From Micromonospora siamensis (GTDB lineage Bacteria > Actinomycetota > Actinomycetes > Mycobacteriales > Micromonosporaceae), in contig NZ_LT607751.1 in assembly GCF_900090305.1 (NCBI RefSeq), forward strand, positions 2,418,001-2,482,000: 64,000 nt of DNA, written 5' to 3'. Under the pieces are notes generated by a model that saw nothing but the letters and a program-made list of their open reading frames with translations, was not told the DNA's origin and did no database searches. Shown in pieces: positions 47,262 to 57,015 of this stretch; the stretch's first letter is position 1, and every line of letters begins with the position of its first letter. The position numbers and the translations under genes are program-made.

Positions 47262-48455
47262 TCAGCGACCGCCGACCGAGCGCTGGTACGTCTTGCCGGA
47301 GCCGGTCAGCCGGAAGGTCTGCCGGTCGGCGGCCTGCGGCACCACCACCAGCCCCGGCCGGTCCACCAGCCGCGGGGTGCCAGGTGGCACCGCCAGCGGG
47401 GCGTCCAGGTCGGCCTGCCAGGTCAGCACCACCAGCGGGTGGCCCGGCACCGGCAGCACGTACGCCTGTAGCGGGTTGGACCGGTCGGCCCGGGACAGGA
47501 TCTGCTCGCCGCCGCCCGGTGCCCGGTAGCGCACCGCGCTCATCTCGCCGTGGCCGGTCCGCCAGACCAGCCGGGTCAGCCGGCCCGCGTGGCGACCGTC
47601 CGGGGCGACCGGGCCGAGCGCGCGTTCGGTCAGCTCCGCCAGCGGCCAGGACTCGGGCACCGACGCCGGCGCGTCCCGGTCGCCGATCCGGCGGGGGACG
47701 CTGCCGAACGGCCCGTCCCTGCCGGCCAGCAGGCAGGTGTCCAACCCGGTGAGGGCCTGCCCGCCGGAGCCGGTCTCGTCGCGGACCAGCGGGTAGCGCG
47801 GGTCGGTGGTGGCGGTGCCCAGGTCGAGCAGCCGGTCGGCGGCCCGGCCCTGGGGCAGGGTGGCGGTCGCCCGCAGCGTCGCGGTGACTCCGACGGCGCG
47901 GCAGGCCGGAACGTCGACCGGTTCGCTGAGCCCGTCGGCGACGGCCAGCGGCCGGCCGTCCGGCCCGAGCAGCCGCTCGACCCGGGCGGAGGTGAGGTAG
48001 CGCCGGCCCGCGTCGGAGCGCACCGGCAGCACGTCGGCGTAGACCAGGTAGCCGGGGTCGGTGTACTCGCTGGCCCGGCGGACCGCGTACCGGTCGCCGT
48101 CGCGGCCGAGCTGCAGCAGCCAGGAGGCGCCCTCACCGGGCACGTCGGCGGCGACCAGCGCGACCGGCTCGCCGTCCACCTCGCCGGACCAGAGGATGCC
48201 GGAGGAGGACAGGTGGGCCCGGTCGTCCTCGGGGGAGCGCCAGCGGCGTACCGCCTCGGTGACCTCGGCGGTGGCGGTGGGGTCGCCGGCGAGGGTGCCG
48301 CGGGCCGGCCACACCTTCAGCTTGCCGTCCAGGCTGTCGTACCCGACGGGGAGGTCTTCGGGCTTGAGGTCGGCGACCGGGCCGCAGCCGGCGGCGGTGA
48401 GCAGCAGGGTGAGCAGCGCGGTGGCGATGGTGCCGCGCCGGCGGGCTGGAGCCAC
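47262..48455 (-). CDS. large secreted lipoprotein, unknown function
   Basis: A 397-residue lipoprotein. GTG 48455 gives a short basic start and hydrophobic TIATALLTLLLTAAGC with lipobox TAAGC; an ATG at 48500 would lengthen the N-region. The mature part is soluble, rich in Arg, Asp and Pro, with a paired-Cys region (DVPACRAVG, LDTCLLAG). No domain is recognised. It might bind ligands or support wall assembly. It is divergent from the membrane protein at 48615. Confidence 0.75.
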   Translation of the reverse strand: MAPARRRGTIATALLTLLLTAAGCGPVADLKPEDLPVGYDSLDGKLKVWPARGTLAGDPTATAEVTEAVRRWRSPEDDRAHLSSSGILWSGEVDGEPVALVAADVPGEGASWLLQLGRDGDRYAVRRASEYTDPGYLVYADVLPVRSDAGRRYLTSARVERLLGPDGRPLAVADGLSEPVDVPACRAVGVTATLRATATLPQGRAADRLLDLGTATTDPRYPLVRDETGSGGQALTGLDTCLLAGRDGPFGSVPRRIGDRDAPASVPESWPLAELTERALGPVAPDGRHAGRLTRLVWRTGHGEMSAVRYRAPGGGEQILSRADRSNPLQAYVLPVPGHPLVVLTWQADLDAPLAVPPGTPRLVDRPGLVVVPQAADRQTFRLTGSGKTYQRSVGGR

Positions 48456-48599
48456 CTGTACGCCCCCGAATTCACGTCGCGGTCGGTGTCGAGGGCCCAT
48501 GGTACGAGACGTCCGTCGGGCAGGACCGGTTAGCGGAGCCGGGTATCGTTCGTAACACAAGTGACACCCGTGAGCATTCGCGAAGTATTTCCACCCCGG

Positions 48600-48605
48600 T
48601 AGACT
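48600..48605 (+). promoter_or_regulatory. -10 hexamer TAGACT, probable leaderless start at 48615
   Basis: TAGACT ends nine bases before GTG 48615, with no ribosome binding site. Confidence 0.45.
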
Positions 48606-48614
48606 CCGCAAACT

Positions 48615-50561
48615 GTGACGTCTACTGACCTACGTGGCGAATCCCCGCCGGCCGTCGACGCCCGACACGTCGAATCGCACGCCGTTGCAGCCACACTGGT
48701 CGATGCCACAGCGCCGCTCGGCGACCTCCGGCCCGCGCCGCCGACCGCCCCGGCGCCGGTCGAGGCGACCCCGTCGCCGGCACCCGCTCCCCGCCCCCGA
48801 CGCCGCCCGGACCGCCGGGACCTGGCCGTGTACGGCCTCTTCCTGCTGACCGCCCTCTGGGTCACCAGCCGCATCTGGGCCGACCCGGCCGGTCGGGTGG
48901 CGTCGCTCTACAGTAGCGACCCGGCCCAGGTGCAGTTCTTCCTCGCCCACTCGGTACGCGTGGTGCTGCACGGCGAATTCCCGTTCTACACCGACCAGTT
49001 CAACTATCCGGACGGCGTGAACCTGATGGCCAACACGGCCATCCTGGCGCTCGGCATCCCGATGGTGCCGGTCACCCTCCTGTTCGGACCGGCGGTCTCC
49101 TTCGTGACGCTGGTGACCCTGGGCCTGGCCGGCACCGCGGCCGCGTGGTACCACGTGCTCTCCCGGCACGTCCTGCGCCACCGGCCGGCCGCCCTGGTCG
49201 CCGGCTGGTTCTGCGGCTTCTCCCCGGCGATGCTCGCCCACGCCAACTGGCACCCGAACATCATCTCCCAGTTCCTGCTGCCCTTCCTGGTGTGGCGGGC
49301 GCTGGTGCTCACCCGCACCACCCGCCCGGTACGCGACGGCGCGCTGCTGGCCCTGCTGGTCACCGTCCAGGCCTTCATCAACGAGGAGATCCTGCTCTTC
49401 ACCGCCCTGGGCATCGGGGTCTTCCTGCTCGCCATGCTGGCCCAGCAGCCGGCCCGGTGGCGGTCGGCGTGGCGTCCGCTCGGCGCCGGGCTGGCGGTCT
49501 GCGCGGCGCTCGCCGGGGCACTGCTGGCGTACCCGCTGTACGTGCAGTTCGCCGGGCCGATGGCGTACCACGGGCTCAGCGACGCGGTCCGCGACTACGG
49601 CAACGACCTCGCCGCCTTCGTCACCCCCGGCTCGGCCACCCTCGGCGGCAACCAGCGGGCCAACGCCAACCTGGCCCCGAACTACTCCGAGGAGAACGCC
49701 TTCTTCGGCTGGGGCCTGACCCTGATCGCGGTCGGCATCGTGGTCTGGCTGCGCCGGGAGCCGCTGGTCCGGGCGCTCGCCGCGACCGGCCTGTTCTTCG
49801 CCGTGCTCTCCCTCGGCGAACGGGTCTCCTGGTGGGACCGGGACCTGGTCACCGGCCCGTGGCAGCTGCTGGTCCGGCTGCCGCTGCTGGACGCCGTGGT
49901 GCCCACCCGGTTCGGCATGATCACCAGCGTGGTGGTGGGCGTGCTGCTGGCCCTGGCCGTACGGCGGGCCCTCGCGCTGCGGCTCCCGGACCGGCGCACG
50001 GTGCGTACCCTCACCAGCGCGGTGCTGGCCGTCGCCCTGCTGCCGATCGCGCCCATGCCGTTGCAGGTCGTCTCCCGCCCGGCGGTGCCGGAGTTCATCA
50101 CCTCCGGCCGCTGGCGGCCCTACGTCGGGGCCGAGCAGACCCTGGTGCCGGTCCCGGTGCCCAGCATGGGCAACACCAACGGGATGCGCTGGGCGGCCTC
50201 GGCCAACCTCGACTTCAAGATCCCCGGCGGCTACTTCCTCGCCCCGCGCAACGGCAACACCGGCGACCCCGGCCAGTTCGGTGGCCGGCCCAGCGGATTC
50301 GGTGACCTGTTGCAGCGGGTGTCGAAGACCGGCCGGGCGGACCGGCTGGACGAGCGGCAGCGCCGCCGCAGCCTGGACGAGCTGCGGCACTGGCGGGCGG
50401 CCGTGCTGGTGCTGCCGGTCGGCCAGCCGAACGCCGAGCCGCTGCGGCGCACCGTCGAGCAGGTGGCCGGGCCCGGCCGGCGCGAGCTGGACGTGTGGGT
50501 GTGGGACGTCCGCCGGCTGACCGAGCCGCGCGGCCCGCGGCCCCGGGCCACCGCCCGCTGA
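48615..50561 (+). CDS. GT-C-like multi-membrane protein (paralogue A)
   Basis: A 648-residue membrane protein. A disordered 70-residue N-terminus precedes about 11 helices and a C-terminal extracytoplasmic domain (about 490-648, FITSGRWRPYVGAEQTLVPVPVP). An acidic residue in the first periplasmic loop (SSDPAQVQFFLAH) and the PDGVNLMANT motif recall GT-C glycosyltransferases that use polyprenyl-phosphate sugars. Family assignment is tentative. It is clearly homologous to the tail-to-tail gene at 50572-52398. Confidence 0.75.
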   Translation: MTSTDLRGESPPAVDARHVESHAVAATLVDATAPLGDLRPAPPTAPAPVEATPSPAPAPRPRRRPDRRDLAVYGLFLLTALWVTSRIWADPAGRVASLYSSDPAQVQFFLAHSVRVVLHGEFPFYTDQFNYPDGVNLMANTAILALGIPMVPVTLLFGPAVSFVTLVTLGLAGTAAAWYHVLSRHVLRHRPAALVAGWFCGFSPAMLAHANWHPNIISQFLLPFLVWRALVLTRTTRPVRDGALLALLVTVQAFINEEILLFTALGIGVFLLAMLAQQPARWRSAWRPLGAGLAVCAALAGALLAYPLYVQFAGPMAYHGLSDAVRDYGNDLAAFVTPGSATLGGNQRANANLAPNYSEENAFFGWGLTLIAVGIVVWLRREPLVRALAATGLFFAVLSLGERVSWWDRDLVTGPWQLLVRLPLLDAVVPTRFGMITSVVVGVLLALAVRRALALRLPDRRTVRTLTSAVLAVALLPIAPMPLQVVSRPAVPEFITSGRWRPYVGAEQTLVPVPVPSMGNTNGMRWAASANLDFKIPGGYFLAPRNGNTGDPGQFGGRPSGFGDLLQRVSKTGRADRLDERQRRRSLDELRHWRAAVLVLPVGQPNAEPLRRTVEQVAGPGRRELDVWVWDVRRLTEPRGPRPRATAR

Positions 50562-50571
50562 TCCTCCCCGG

Positions 50572-52398
50572 TCAGGGCACCAGCGGCCGGACGTCCCAGA
50601 GCCAGACGTCGTCCACCCGGCGGCCCGGGCCGAGCAGCCCGGTGAGCAGCTCCCGCAGGGCCGCCTCGCGGGGGTGGGCGCCGAGCACCACCACCGACGC
50701 CCGCCAGAAGGTCAGGTCCTCCACGGCCCGGCGGCGGTCCGCCTCCGTCAGCGCCGGCACCCGGCCGGTGTCCACCGTGGCGTAGATCAGCTTGGTGGTC
50801 GGCCGGTTCGGGGTGCCGAACACTCCCTCGCCGTCGCTGTTCGGGCCGATGAAGTAGCCCCCCGGCACCGGGAACTCGTGCAGGGTCAGCGCGCTCCAAC
50901 GCAGCGTCGCCAGTCCGTGCCCGTTGTTCGGCACCGGCACCGGCACCAGGGTCCGCCCGGCCGGGACGTACGGCCGCCAGCCGCCCGAGGTGATGAAGTG
51001 CGGCGGCGGGTCGACCGGCTGCGCCGGCAGCGGCCGGGGGACCAGCGGCAGCACGGCCAGCGCGATCGCCGCGTAGCCGACCGGCCGGACCCAGCGGGGC
51101 CGGCCCGGCGCCTCCGGCGCGGGGGTCACCGCGTCCCAGGCGAGGGCCAGCAGCACGCCGAGCGCGCCGGCCACCACCAGGGCCAGCCGGGTCGGCATCA
51201 TCATCTCGACCAGCGGCAGGTCGTCCGGCACGTACGCCCACGGGCCGTCGACGCCGGTCAGCTTCCCGTCGAAGCGCACCCGCGGCCCGATCGAGGCGAC
51301 CGTGAAGACCACCACCAGCACCGCGACGACCCGGGCGGCCGGTGAACGCCGCCAGAGCAGCACCAGCGCGGCCAGCGCCAGCAGCACCAGCGGCCAGCCG
51401 AACCAGCTGTTCTGCTCGGTCAGCCCGATGGTCCGCTCCACCGCCTCGTCACCGGCCCAGGTGTCCCGGGCGAAGGTGACGAAGGCCATCAGGTCCTCGC
51501 CCCAGCTGTGGAACACCCCACCCTGCAACCCCCGGTAGGACTGCGGGCCGGTGAACTGGAACCACACCGGGTAGGCGATCAGCAGCAGCGCCAGCCCGCC
51601 ACCGAGGCCCAGACCGGCCGCGAAGACGCCGGCCCGGGCCCGCGCCGCCCGGGGCCGGGCCAGCAGGTACGTGAGCACCACCACCAGGCAGGCCAGCGCG
51701 GTGAGCAGCAGCATCTCCTCGTTGACGAAGACCTGGTAGGCCACCAGCAGACCGAGCACGACGCCGTCGCGCCGCCAACTCCGCCCCGGCCCGCCGAGCA
51801 GCAGCACCCGGGCCACGATCAGCGGCAGCAGGAAGTTGGAGGCGAAGTTCGGCTGCCCGTTGGCGTGGTGCACCACCCCGGGGGCGAAGCCGACGAAGGC
51901 GCCGCCGACGAAGGCCGCCGCCCGCGACCGCACCAGGTGCCGGGAGAGCATCCAGTACGCCGTACCCGCCGTGGTGGCCAGCGCCCCGCCCAGGTAGAGC
52001 GCGTAGGTGACCTGCGGGCCGAACAGCAGGGTCAGCGGCGCCAGCGGCAGGGTCACCCCGAGCAGCGAGGTGTTGGCCATCATGTTCACCCCGTCCGGGG
52101 CGTTCTGCCGGGTGCTGAACAGCGGGTTCTCCAGGTGCCGCACGGAGTGCGCGCCGTGGGCGAAGAGCCACTCGAACCAGCTGTGGTCGGTCGGCAGGTG
52201 GGACGACACCCGGTGCTGGACGTCCACCCAGTAGTTGAGGCAGACGAAAACACCGAGGAGCGCATAGGCTCCGATGGCCAACACGTCGACCCGGGTCGGC
52301 CGCCGGAGTCGCCGGCCGGCGTCACCGTGGTCGACAGGCCCGTCGACCACGGATTCGGTCGCAATGTTCAACGAGGGTTCCACCACCGGCACAGCCAC
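50572..52398 (-). CDS. GT-C-like multi-membrane protein (paralogue B)
   Basis: A 608-residue paralogue of the convergent gene ten bases away. Shared blocks include PDGVN(M/L)MANT, (L/I)LFGPxV, INEE/VNEE(I/M)L, FFGW/WFGW and FITSGxWRPYV...TLVPVPVP. About 11 helices and a C-terminal outside domain. GTG 52398 is chosen because TACGAT ends eight bases upstream on the minus strand. The reading frame extends to 52653 but only through the beta-propeller gene's territory. Function probably envelope glycan related, unproven. Confidence 0.75.
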   Translation of the reverse strand: MAVPVVEPSLNIATESVVDGPVDHGDAGRRLRRPTRVDVLAIGAYALLGVFVCLNYWVDVQHRVSSHLPTDHSWFEWLFAHGAHSVRHLENPLFSTRQNAPDGVNMMANTSLLGVTLPLAPLTLLFGPQVTYALYLGGALATTAGTAYWMLSRHLVRSRAAAFVGGAFVGFAPGVVHHANGQPNFASNFLLPLIVARVLLLGGPGRSWRRDGVVLGLLVAYQVFVNEEMLLLTALACLVVVLTYLLARPRAARARAGVFAAGLGLGGGLALLLIAYPVWFQFTGPQSYRGLQGGVFHSWGEDLMAFVTFARDTWAGDEAVERTIGLTEQNSWFGWPLVLLALAALVLLWRRSPAARVVAVLVVVFTVASIGPRVRFDGKLTGVDGPWAYVPDDLPLVEMMMPTRLALVVAGALGVLLALAWDAVTPAPEAPGRPRWVRPVGYAAIALAVLPLVPRPLPAQPVDPPPHFITSGGWRPYVPAGRTLVPVPVPNNGHGLATLRWSALTLHEFPVPGGYFIGPNSDGEGVFGTPNRPTTKLIYATVDTGRVPALTEADRRRAVEDLTFWRASVVVLGAHPREAALRELLTGLLGPGRRVDDVWLWDVRPLVP

Positions 52399-52406
52399 GA
52401 CGCGCC

Positions 52407-52412
52407 ATCGTA
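52407..52412 (-). promoter_or_regulatory. -10 hexamer TACGAT, leaderless start at 52398
   Basis: On the minus strand TACGAT ends eight bases before the GTG of paralogue B. It lies in the 64-base gap divergent from the beta-propeller gene. Confidence 0.5.
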
Positions 52413-52462
52413 CAGGCGGGGAGGCGTCGCACCTGCCGGCCCGGGACGGTCGGGAGGTCCAG

Positions 52463-53758
52463 GTGACGGTCATCGACCTGGGCGAGCTGCGCGACGATCC
52501 CGACGAGGACCGCCGCGAGCCCCGGCCGCCCCGGTCCGTCGGCCGACCGCTGCGCCTGGCCCTGGTGCTGGCGTTGGTGCTCGCCACCGTGGCGGGCGCC
52601 GACGCGGGGCGCGAGAGACTGCCCGCCCTGGTGCCGGCGCCCACGGGCGCCACCCCGTTCCTCGCCGCGGAACGGCTCTACGTGGTCGAGCCGGGCCCCG
52701 ACCGGCAGAGCCCCGGCACGCTGGTCGCCTATCCGCTGCCGGCGGCCGGCCGGCGGGGGCCGCTGCGGCCGGCGCCGCTGTGGCGGGCGGGCCTGCCCGG
52801 CCGGGGCGAGATCTTCGGGGCCCTGGAGCTGGCCGGGACGGTGGTGGTGACCGGCACGGCGGTCCGGGACGACACCTACCTGACCGCCGCGTTCGACCGG
52901 GCAACCGGGACACTGCGGTGGCAGCAGCCCGGCGTGGCGATCAGCGGCGGCCGGGAACTGCTGGTGCAGACCGGCCCGGCACAGGGGACGACGGGCACGG
53001 TCCGCCGGGTCGACCCGGCCACCGGGCACGCGCTCTGGTCGGTGCCGAGTTCGCCCGACGCGCTGCACGTCGGGTGGCGGGACGACCGGGTGGATCGGCT
53101 GGTGCTGGTGCCGACCGAGGGTCCGGTGGAGGTGTGGGACGCCCGCTCCGGGCGCCGACTGCGCGCCGCCGACCTCGCCCCGGGTGCGTTGCCGCAGTAC
53201 CAGCGGGCGCAGATCGTCGACGACCTGCTGCTGCTCCTGCCCGACGCCAGCACCGTCATCGCGTACGGACTGGAGAAGCTGGACCGGCGCTGGCAGGTCG
53301 ACCTTCCGCTGGTCGGCTACCTGACGTCCTGCGCAGCGCTGATCTGCGCGCTCGGCCAGACCGGCGGGATCCGGGCGCTGGACCGGGCGACCGGCCGTAC
53401 CGTCTGGAGCGACCAGCGTGGGCAACCGGTCGACGAGCGGGACGGCCGACTGCTGGTCACCGAGCCCGGCCCGCCCGGAGCCGGCCCGTTGCGGCTGGTC
53501 GACGCGGCCACCGGCCGCGTCGAGGCCGACCTGGGCGACTGGGAGCTGGTCCGACGGCTGCGGCGCGACGATCCGCCGGTCGGCGTGCGCCGGGCCGGTG
53601 AGGACAAGGTGCTGGTCGCCGACCTCGACCTGGCCGCCGGTGCGGTGGGTAACCTGGACGTGCTGGTCGGCGCCACCGGAGACTGCCAGGCCAACCCGGA
53701 TGTGCTGCTCTGCTCGCGCGACGACGGCACGTTCGGCCTGTGGCAGCGGGAGCGGTGA
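52463..53758 (+). CDS. membrane-anchored PQQ-type beta-propeller (paralogue 1)
   Basis: A 431-residue protein. The short cytoplasmic N-terminus VTVIDLGELRDD precedes one membrane helix (about 30-47) and an external WD/PQQ-like beta-propeller: repeated blades such as FDRATGTLRWQQP, VDPATGHALWSV, WDARSGRRL, LDRATGRTVWSD. Two Cys in SCAALICALG and two near the C-terminus (GDCQ, LLCS) may form disulfides. GTG 52463 has GGGAGG at five bases. It is the first gene of a probable five-gene unit and a paralogue of the next gene. Confidence 0.82.
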   Translation: MTVIDLGELRDDPDEDRREPRPPRSVGRPLRLALVLALVLATVAGADAGRERLPALVPAPTGATPFLAAERLYVVEPGPDRQSPGTLVAYPLPAAGRRGPLRPAPLWRAGLPGRGEIFGALELAGTVVVTGTAVRDDTYLTAAFDRATGTLRWQQPGVAISGGRELLVQTGPAQGTTGTVRRVDPATGHALWSVPSSPDALHVGWRDDRVDRLVLVPTEGPVEVWDARSGRRLRAADLAPGALPQYQRAQIVDDLLLLLPDASTVIAYGLEKLDRRWQVDLPLVGYLTSCAALICALGQTGGIRALDRATGRTVWSDQRGQPVDERDGRLLVTEPGPPGAGPLRLVDAATGRVEADLGDWELVRRLRRDDPPVGVRRAGEDKVLVADLDLAAGAVGNLDVLVGATGDCQANPDVLLCSRDDGTFGLWQRER

Positions 53759-53762
53759 CGCC

Positions 53763-55055
53763 TTGTCGATGATCGAGCTGGGCGAGCTGCGGCACGGGGA
53801 CGACGACGACCCGCGGCCCGACCCGGTCCGGGCCGCCCCGCCGGCCCGCGCCGGCCGGGTCCTGCTGGTGCTGCTGCTGGTGCTGCTCACCGCCGCCGGG
53901 TCCGCGCCCGATCCGGTGCGGCGGGAGTACGTGACGTTGCCCGGTCCCCAGGTGTCGACCTTCGAGCTGGCCGACGGCCGGCTCTTCGTGGCGGACGGTC
54001 CGCAGAGCATGCGCCCGACCACGGAGGTGGTCGCCTACCAGGTCCCCGAGGGGCGGCGGCTGTGGCGGATGCCGCTCGTCCGCGGTCACCGGGTGCTCGG
54101 CCTCACCGTCGAGGCCGGCACCCTGCTGATCGCGAGCAGCCCGGCCGGCAACGGTCAACCGGCCACCACCGCTGTCGACGTGGCCAACGGGCGGGTGCGC
54201 TGGCAGCGGGACGGCTACCCGCTCTTCGGCCGGGAGGGCACCGTGCTCCTCCAGGCCGGCTCCGGGACGGACCCGGGCAACCTCGAGGCGGTCGGCGTCA
54301 CCTCGGGCCGGGTGCGCTGGACCCGGCCCTGGCCCACCACCGGGACCACCTTCGAGTACGGCGACCCGGCCGGGGTGGGCCGCTTCCTGCAGCTCGACCG
54401 GCGGGGCCGGGTGCAGGTGTACGACGCGCGGACCGGTGACCTGATCGTCGCCGGCCCGATCGTGCCCGCCAGCCACGGGTTCTACGACCGCGTCGACACC
54501 ATCGGCGGGCTGCTGCTCGTCGAGGACGGCTCGGGGACGGTGTACGCGTACGGCCTGGACCGGCTCGACGCGCGGTGGCGCCTGCGATTGCCCGTCGAGG
54601 CCCGCGACGGGTGGGGCTACCAGGACTGCGGAGACGTCATCTGCCTGGTCACCGGCGAGTCCGGGGCGCAGGTGATCGATCCGGCGACCGGGCGGATCCG
54701 GTGGAGCACGGACCGGGCGGACGGCTTGTTCCCGATCGGCGACCGGCTCCTCGCCGGCCTCTTCACCCAGGGTCAGGAGGCGGAGCTGACCGTCCTCGAC
54801 CCGGCCACCGGCCGCCGGATCGCCGACCTGGGGCGCTGGCGGGTGGCCGTCACCGATCCCACCCGGGAGCCGCTGTTCGGGCTGCACCGGCTGAAGGACA
54901 ACCGGGAGCTGGTGGCGGAGCTGAACGTCGCCGCCGGCCAGGCCCGGGTGCTCGACGTGCTGCCCGGCTACTGGGACGACTGCGCCACCCGGGACCGGAT
55001 CCTGGTCTGCCGCCGGCTGGACGGCACACTGGGCGTGTGGCGGCTCGGCCGCTGA
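53763..55055 (+). CDS. membrane-anchored PQQ-type beta-propeller (paralogue 2)
   Basis: A 430-residue tandem paralogue of the preceding gene, four bases downstream. The start TTG 53763 (LSMIELGELRHG) aligns exactly with paralogue 1's VTVIDLGELRDD and has GGGAG ten bases upstream; ATG 53769 is the alternative. One membrane helix (about 29-45) precedes a propeller with blades such as VDVANGRVRWQR, IDPATGRIRWST and LDPATGRRIADL. Cys pair DCGDVICL and C-terminal DDC...LVC match paralogue 1. No catalytic site is seen, so a binding or scaffold role is likely. Confidence 0.8.
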   Translation: MSMIELGELRHGDDDDPRPDPVRAAPPARAGRVLLVLLLVLLTAAGSAPDPVRREYVTLPGPQVSTFELADGRLFVADGPQSMRPTTEVVAYQVPEGRRLWRMPLVRGHRVLGLTVEAGTLLIASSPAGNGQPATTAVDVANGRVRWQRDGYPLFGREGTVLLQAGSGTDPGNLEAVGVTSGRVRWTRPWPTTGTTFEYGDPAGVGRFLQLDRRGRVQVYDARTGDLIVAGPIVPASHGFYDRVDTIGGLLLVEDGSGTVYAYGLDRLDARWRLRLPVEARDGWGYQDCGDVICLVTGESGAQVIDPATGRIRWSTDRADGLFPIGDRLLAGLFTQGQEAELTVLDPATGRRIADLGRWRVAVTDPTREPLFGLHRLKDNRELVAELNVAAGQARVLDVLPGYWDDCATRDRILVCRRLDGTLGVWRLGR

Positions 55056-55128
55056 GCGGTGGTGCCGTGGCACTAGGTTGTCGGGCAGGTCGCCCCGCGT
55101 CGGGTGGCGGCCGGCGCGGGAGGTCGGG

Positions 55129-55797
55129 ATGCGGGTACTGGTGGTCGAGGACGAACGCAACCTCGCCGACGCGATCGCGCGCGGGCTGCGCAAGCGGGGC
55201 ATGGCGGTGGACGTCGCGTACGACGGGGACACCGGCCACGAGGCCGCCTTCGTCACCCGCTACGACGTGGTGGTCCTCGACCGTGACCTGCCCGGCAGGC
55301 ACGGCGACGAGATCTGCGCCGACCTGGTCGCCTCCGGCACGCTCACCCGGGTGCTGATGCTCACCGCCAGCGGCACCGTCGCCGACCGGGTGGAGGGCCT
55401 GCAGCTCGGCGCCGACGACTACCTGCCCAAACCGTTCGCCTTCGACGAGCTGGTGGCCCGGGTGCAGGCGCTCGGCCGGCGAGCCACCCCGGCCGCGCCC
55501 CCGGTGCTGGAGCTGGCCGACCTGTCGCTGGACCCGGCCCGCCGGGTGGTGACCCGCGCCGGTACGCCGGTCGACCTGACCAACAAGGAGTTCGGGGTGC
55601 TCTGCGAGCTGCTCAAGGCGCGCGGGGCGGTGGTCTCCAGCGAAGAGCTGCTGGAGCGGGTCTGGGACGCCAACACCGACCCGTTCACCACGATCGTCCG
55701 GGTCACCGTGATGACCCTGCGCAAGAAGCTGGGCGACCCGCCGTTGATCGAGACGGTGGTCGGCGCCGGTTACCGGGTCGCCGAGGTGGCCGCGTGA
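55129..55797 (+). CDS. OmpR-family response regulator
   Basis: A 222-residue regulator. The receiver (1-118) has the acidic pocket VEDER, phosphoacceptor Asp51 (VVVLDRDLP), Thr79 and Lys101 (PKPF). The C-terminal winged helix (125-220) has LTNKEFGVLCELLKARG and the recognition region ANTDPFTTIVRVTVMTLRKKLG. ATG 55129 has GGGAGG six bases upstream. The stop overlaps the histidine kinase GTG (GTGA). Confidence 0.93.
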   Translation: MRVLVVEDERNLADAIARGLRKRGMAVDVAYDGDTGHEAAFVTRYDVVVLDRDLPGRHGDEICADLVASGTLTRVLMLTASGTVADRVEGLQLGADDYLPKPFAFDELVARVQALGRRATPAAPPVLELADLSLDPARRVVTRAGTPVDLTNKEFGVLCELLKARGAVVSSEELLERVWDANTDPFTTIVRVTVMTLRKKLGDPPLIETVVGAGYRVAEVAA

Positions 55798-57008
55798 GGA
55801 GGTGGCGGCCGGGTGGCTGGGTGCGGCCGACCCTGCGGTTGCGGCTGACCCTGCTCAACGGGGTGCTGCTGGTCGGCGCCGGGGCGATCCTGCTGATCCT
55901 GGCCTGGCTGCTGGTCCGCGACGCGTTGCGCCCCACCGACGAACTGCTGCCCGGCACCACCGTGCTGCTCGCCGACGGCCGGTCCCTGGACGCCGCGCAG
56001 TGGCAGCGGCAGTTGGTCGACGCCGCCTCCCGGGAGCTGCTGGCCAAGGGGCTGGGCGCGCTGGTCGCGGTGGGCGTGGTCGGCGTCGTCGGGGCGTACG
56101 CGGTCGCCGGCCGGGCGCTGCGCCCGCTGCACCAGGTCACCGCCACCACCCAGCGGCTCGGCGAGGCCACCCTGGACCAGCGGATCGGCTGGTCGGGGGC
56201 GGACGACGAGGTGGCGGAGCTGGCGAAGACGTTCGACGCCATGCTGGACCGGCTGGCCGACTCGTTCGAGGCGCAGAAGCGGTTCGTGGCCAACGCGTCG
56301 CACGAGTTGCGTACTCCGCTGGCGGTGATGCGGACCGAGATCGACGTGACGCTCAGCGACGACGAGGCGGACCTTGCGGAGTACCGCCGGATGGCCACCG
56401 TGGTCCGGGACGCCTCGGAGCGGGCCAACGGCCTGGTCGACGCGCTGCTGCTGCTGGCCCGCAGCGAGGCCCAGGCGGGCCGGGCGCTCGGCCGGCGTAC
56501 GGAGTGCGACCTGGCGACCGGGGTGGCGAGCGCGTTGTCGGCGGTCCGGCGGGAGGTGGAGCGGATCGGCCTGCGGGTGCAGACGTCGGTGGAGCCGGCG
56601 CCGGTGCTCGGCGACCCGGGGCTGCTGGACCGGCTGGTCGGCAACCTGGTCGAGAACGCGGTCCGCTACAACCACCTGCACGGCCGGCTGTGGGTGCGGA
56701 CCGGCTCGGACGGCCGGCGCTCCTGGTTGGTGGTGGGTAACACCGGCTTCGAGGTGAACCAGGCCGACGTGCCGGGGCTGTTCGAGCCGTTCCGGCGGGG
56801 TGGTCAGGAGCGCACCGGGGCGCGCGGGTCGGGGCTCGGGCTCTCGATCGTCCGGGCGGTCTGCGACGCGCACGGCGGTCGGGTGAAGGTGGTCGCCCAG
56901 CCGGGCGGCGGGCTGGAGGTCACCGTGACGCTGCCCGCGCCGGGCGCCGCACCGGCCCCGGCGGTACGCTCCGTCGGCCGCCCGGCGGACGGTTCACCGA
57001 CCCGCTGA
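55794..57008 (+). CDS. sensor histidine kinase
   Basis: A 404-residue kinase. Two membrane helices (about 21-42 and 86-106) flank a very small outer loop of about 45 residues. HAMP follows (107-160), then the dimer domain with phospho-His170 (ASHELRTPLAVM) and the ATPase domain with N-box NLVENAVRYN, DVPGLFEPFRRG and GSGLGLSIV. The tiny outer loop suggests that it senses the membrane or relies on a partner protein. Its cognate regulator overlaps upstream. Confidence 0.92.
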   Translation: MRRWRPGGWVRPTLRLRLTLLNGVLLVGAGAILLILAWLLVRDALRPTDELLPGTTVLLADGRSLDAAQWQRQLVDAASRELLAKGLGALVAVGVVGVVGAYAVAGRALRPLHQVTATTQRLGEATLDQRIGWSGADDEVAELAKTFDAMLDRLADSFEAQKRFVANASHELRTPLAVMRTEIDVTLSDDEADLAEYRRMATVVRDASERANGLVDALLLLARSEAQAGRALGRRTECDLATGVASALSAVRREVERIGLRVQTSVEPAPVLGDPGLLDRLVGNLVENAVRYNHLHGRLWVRTGSDGRRSWLVVGNTGFEVNQADVPGLFEPFRRGGQERTGARGSGLGLSIVRAVCDAHGGRVKVVAQPGGGLEVTVTLPAPGAAPAPAVRSVGRPADGSPTR

Positions 57009-57015
57009 CCGGCCG

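Noticed and set aside
52399..52653. N-terminal extension of paralogue B to 52653
   Set aside because: It would overlap the promoter and start of the beta-propeller gene. The sequence is Arg/Ser shadow, and a TACGAT box supports GTG 52398.
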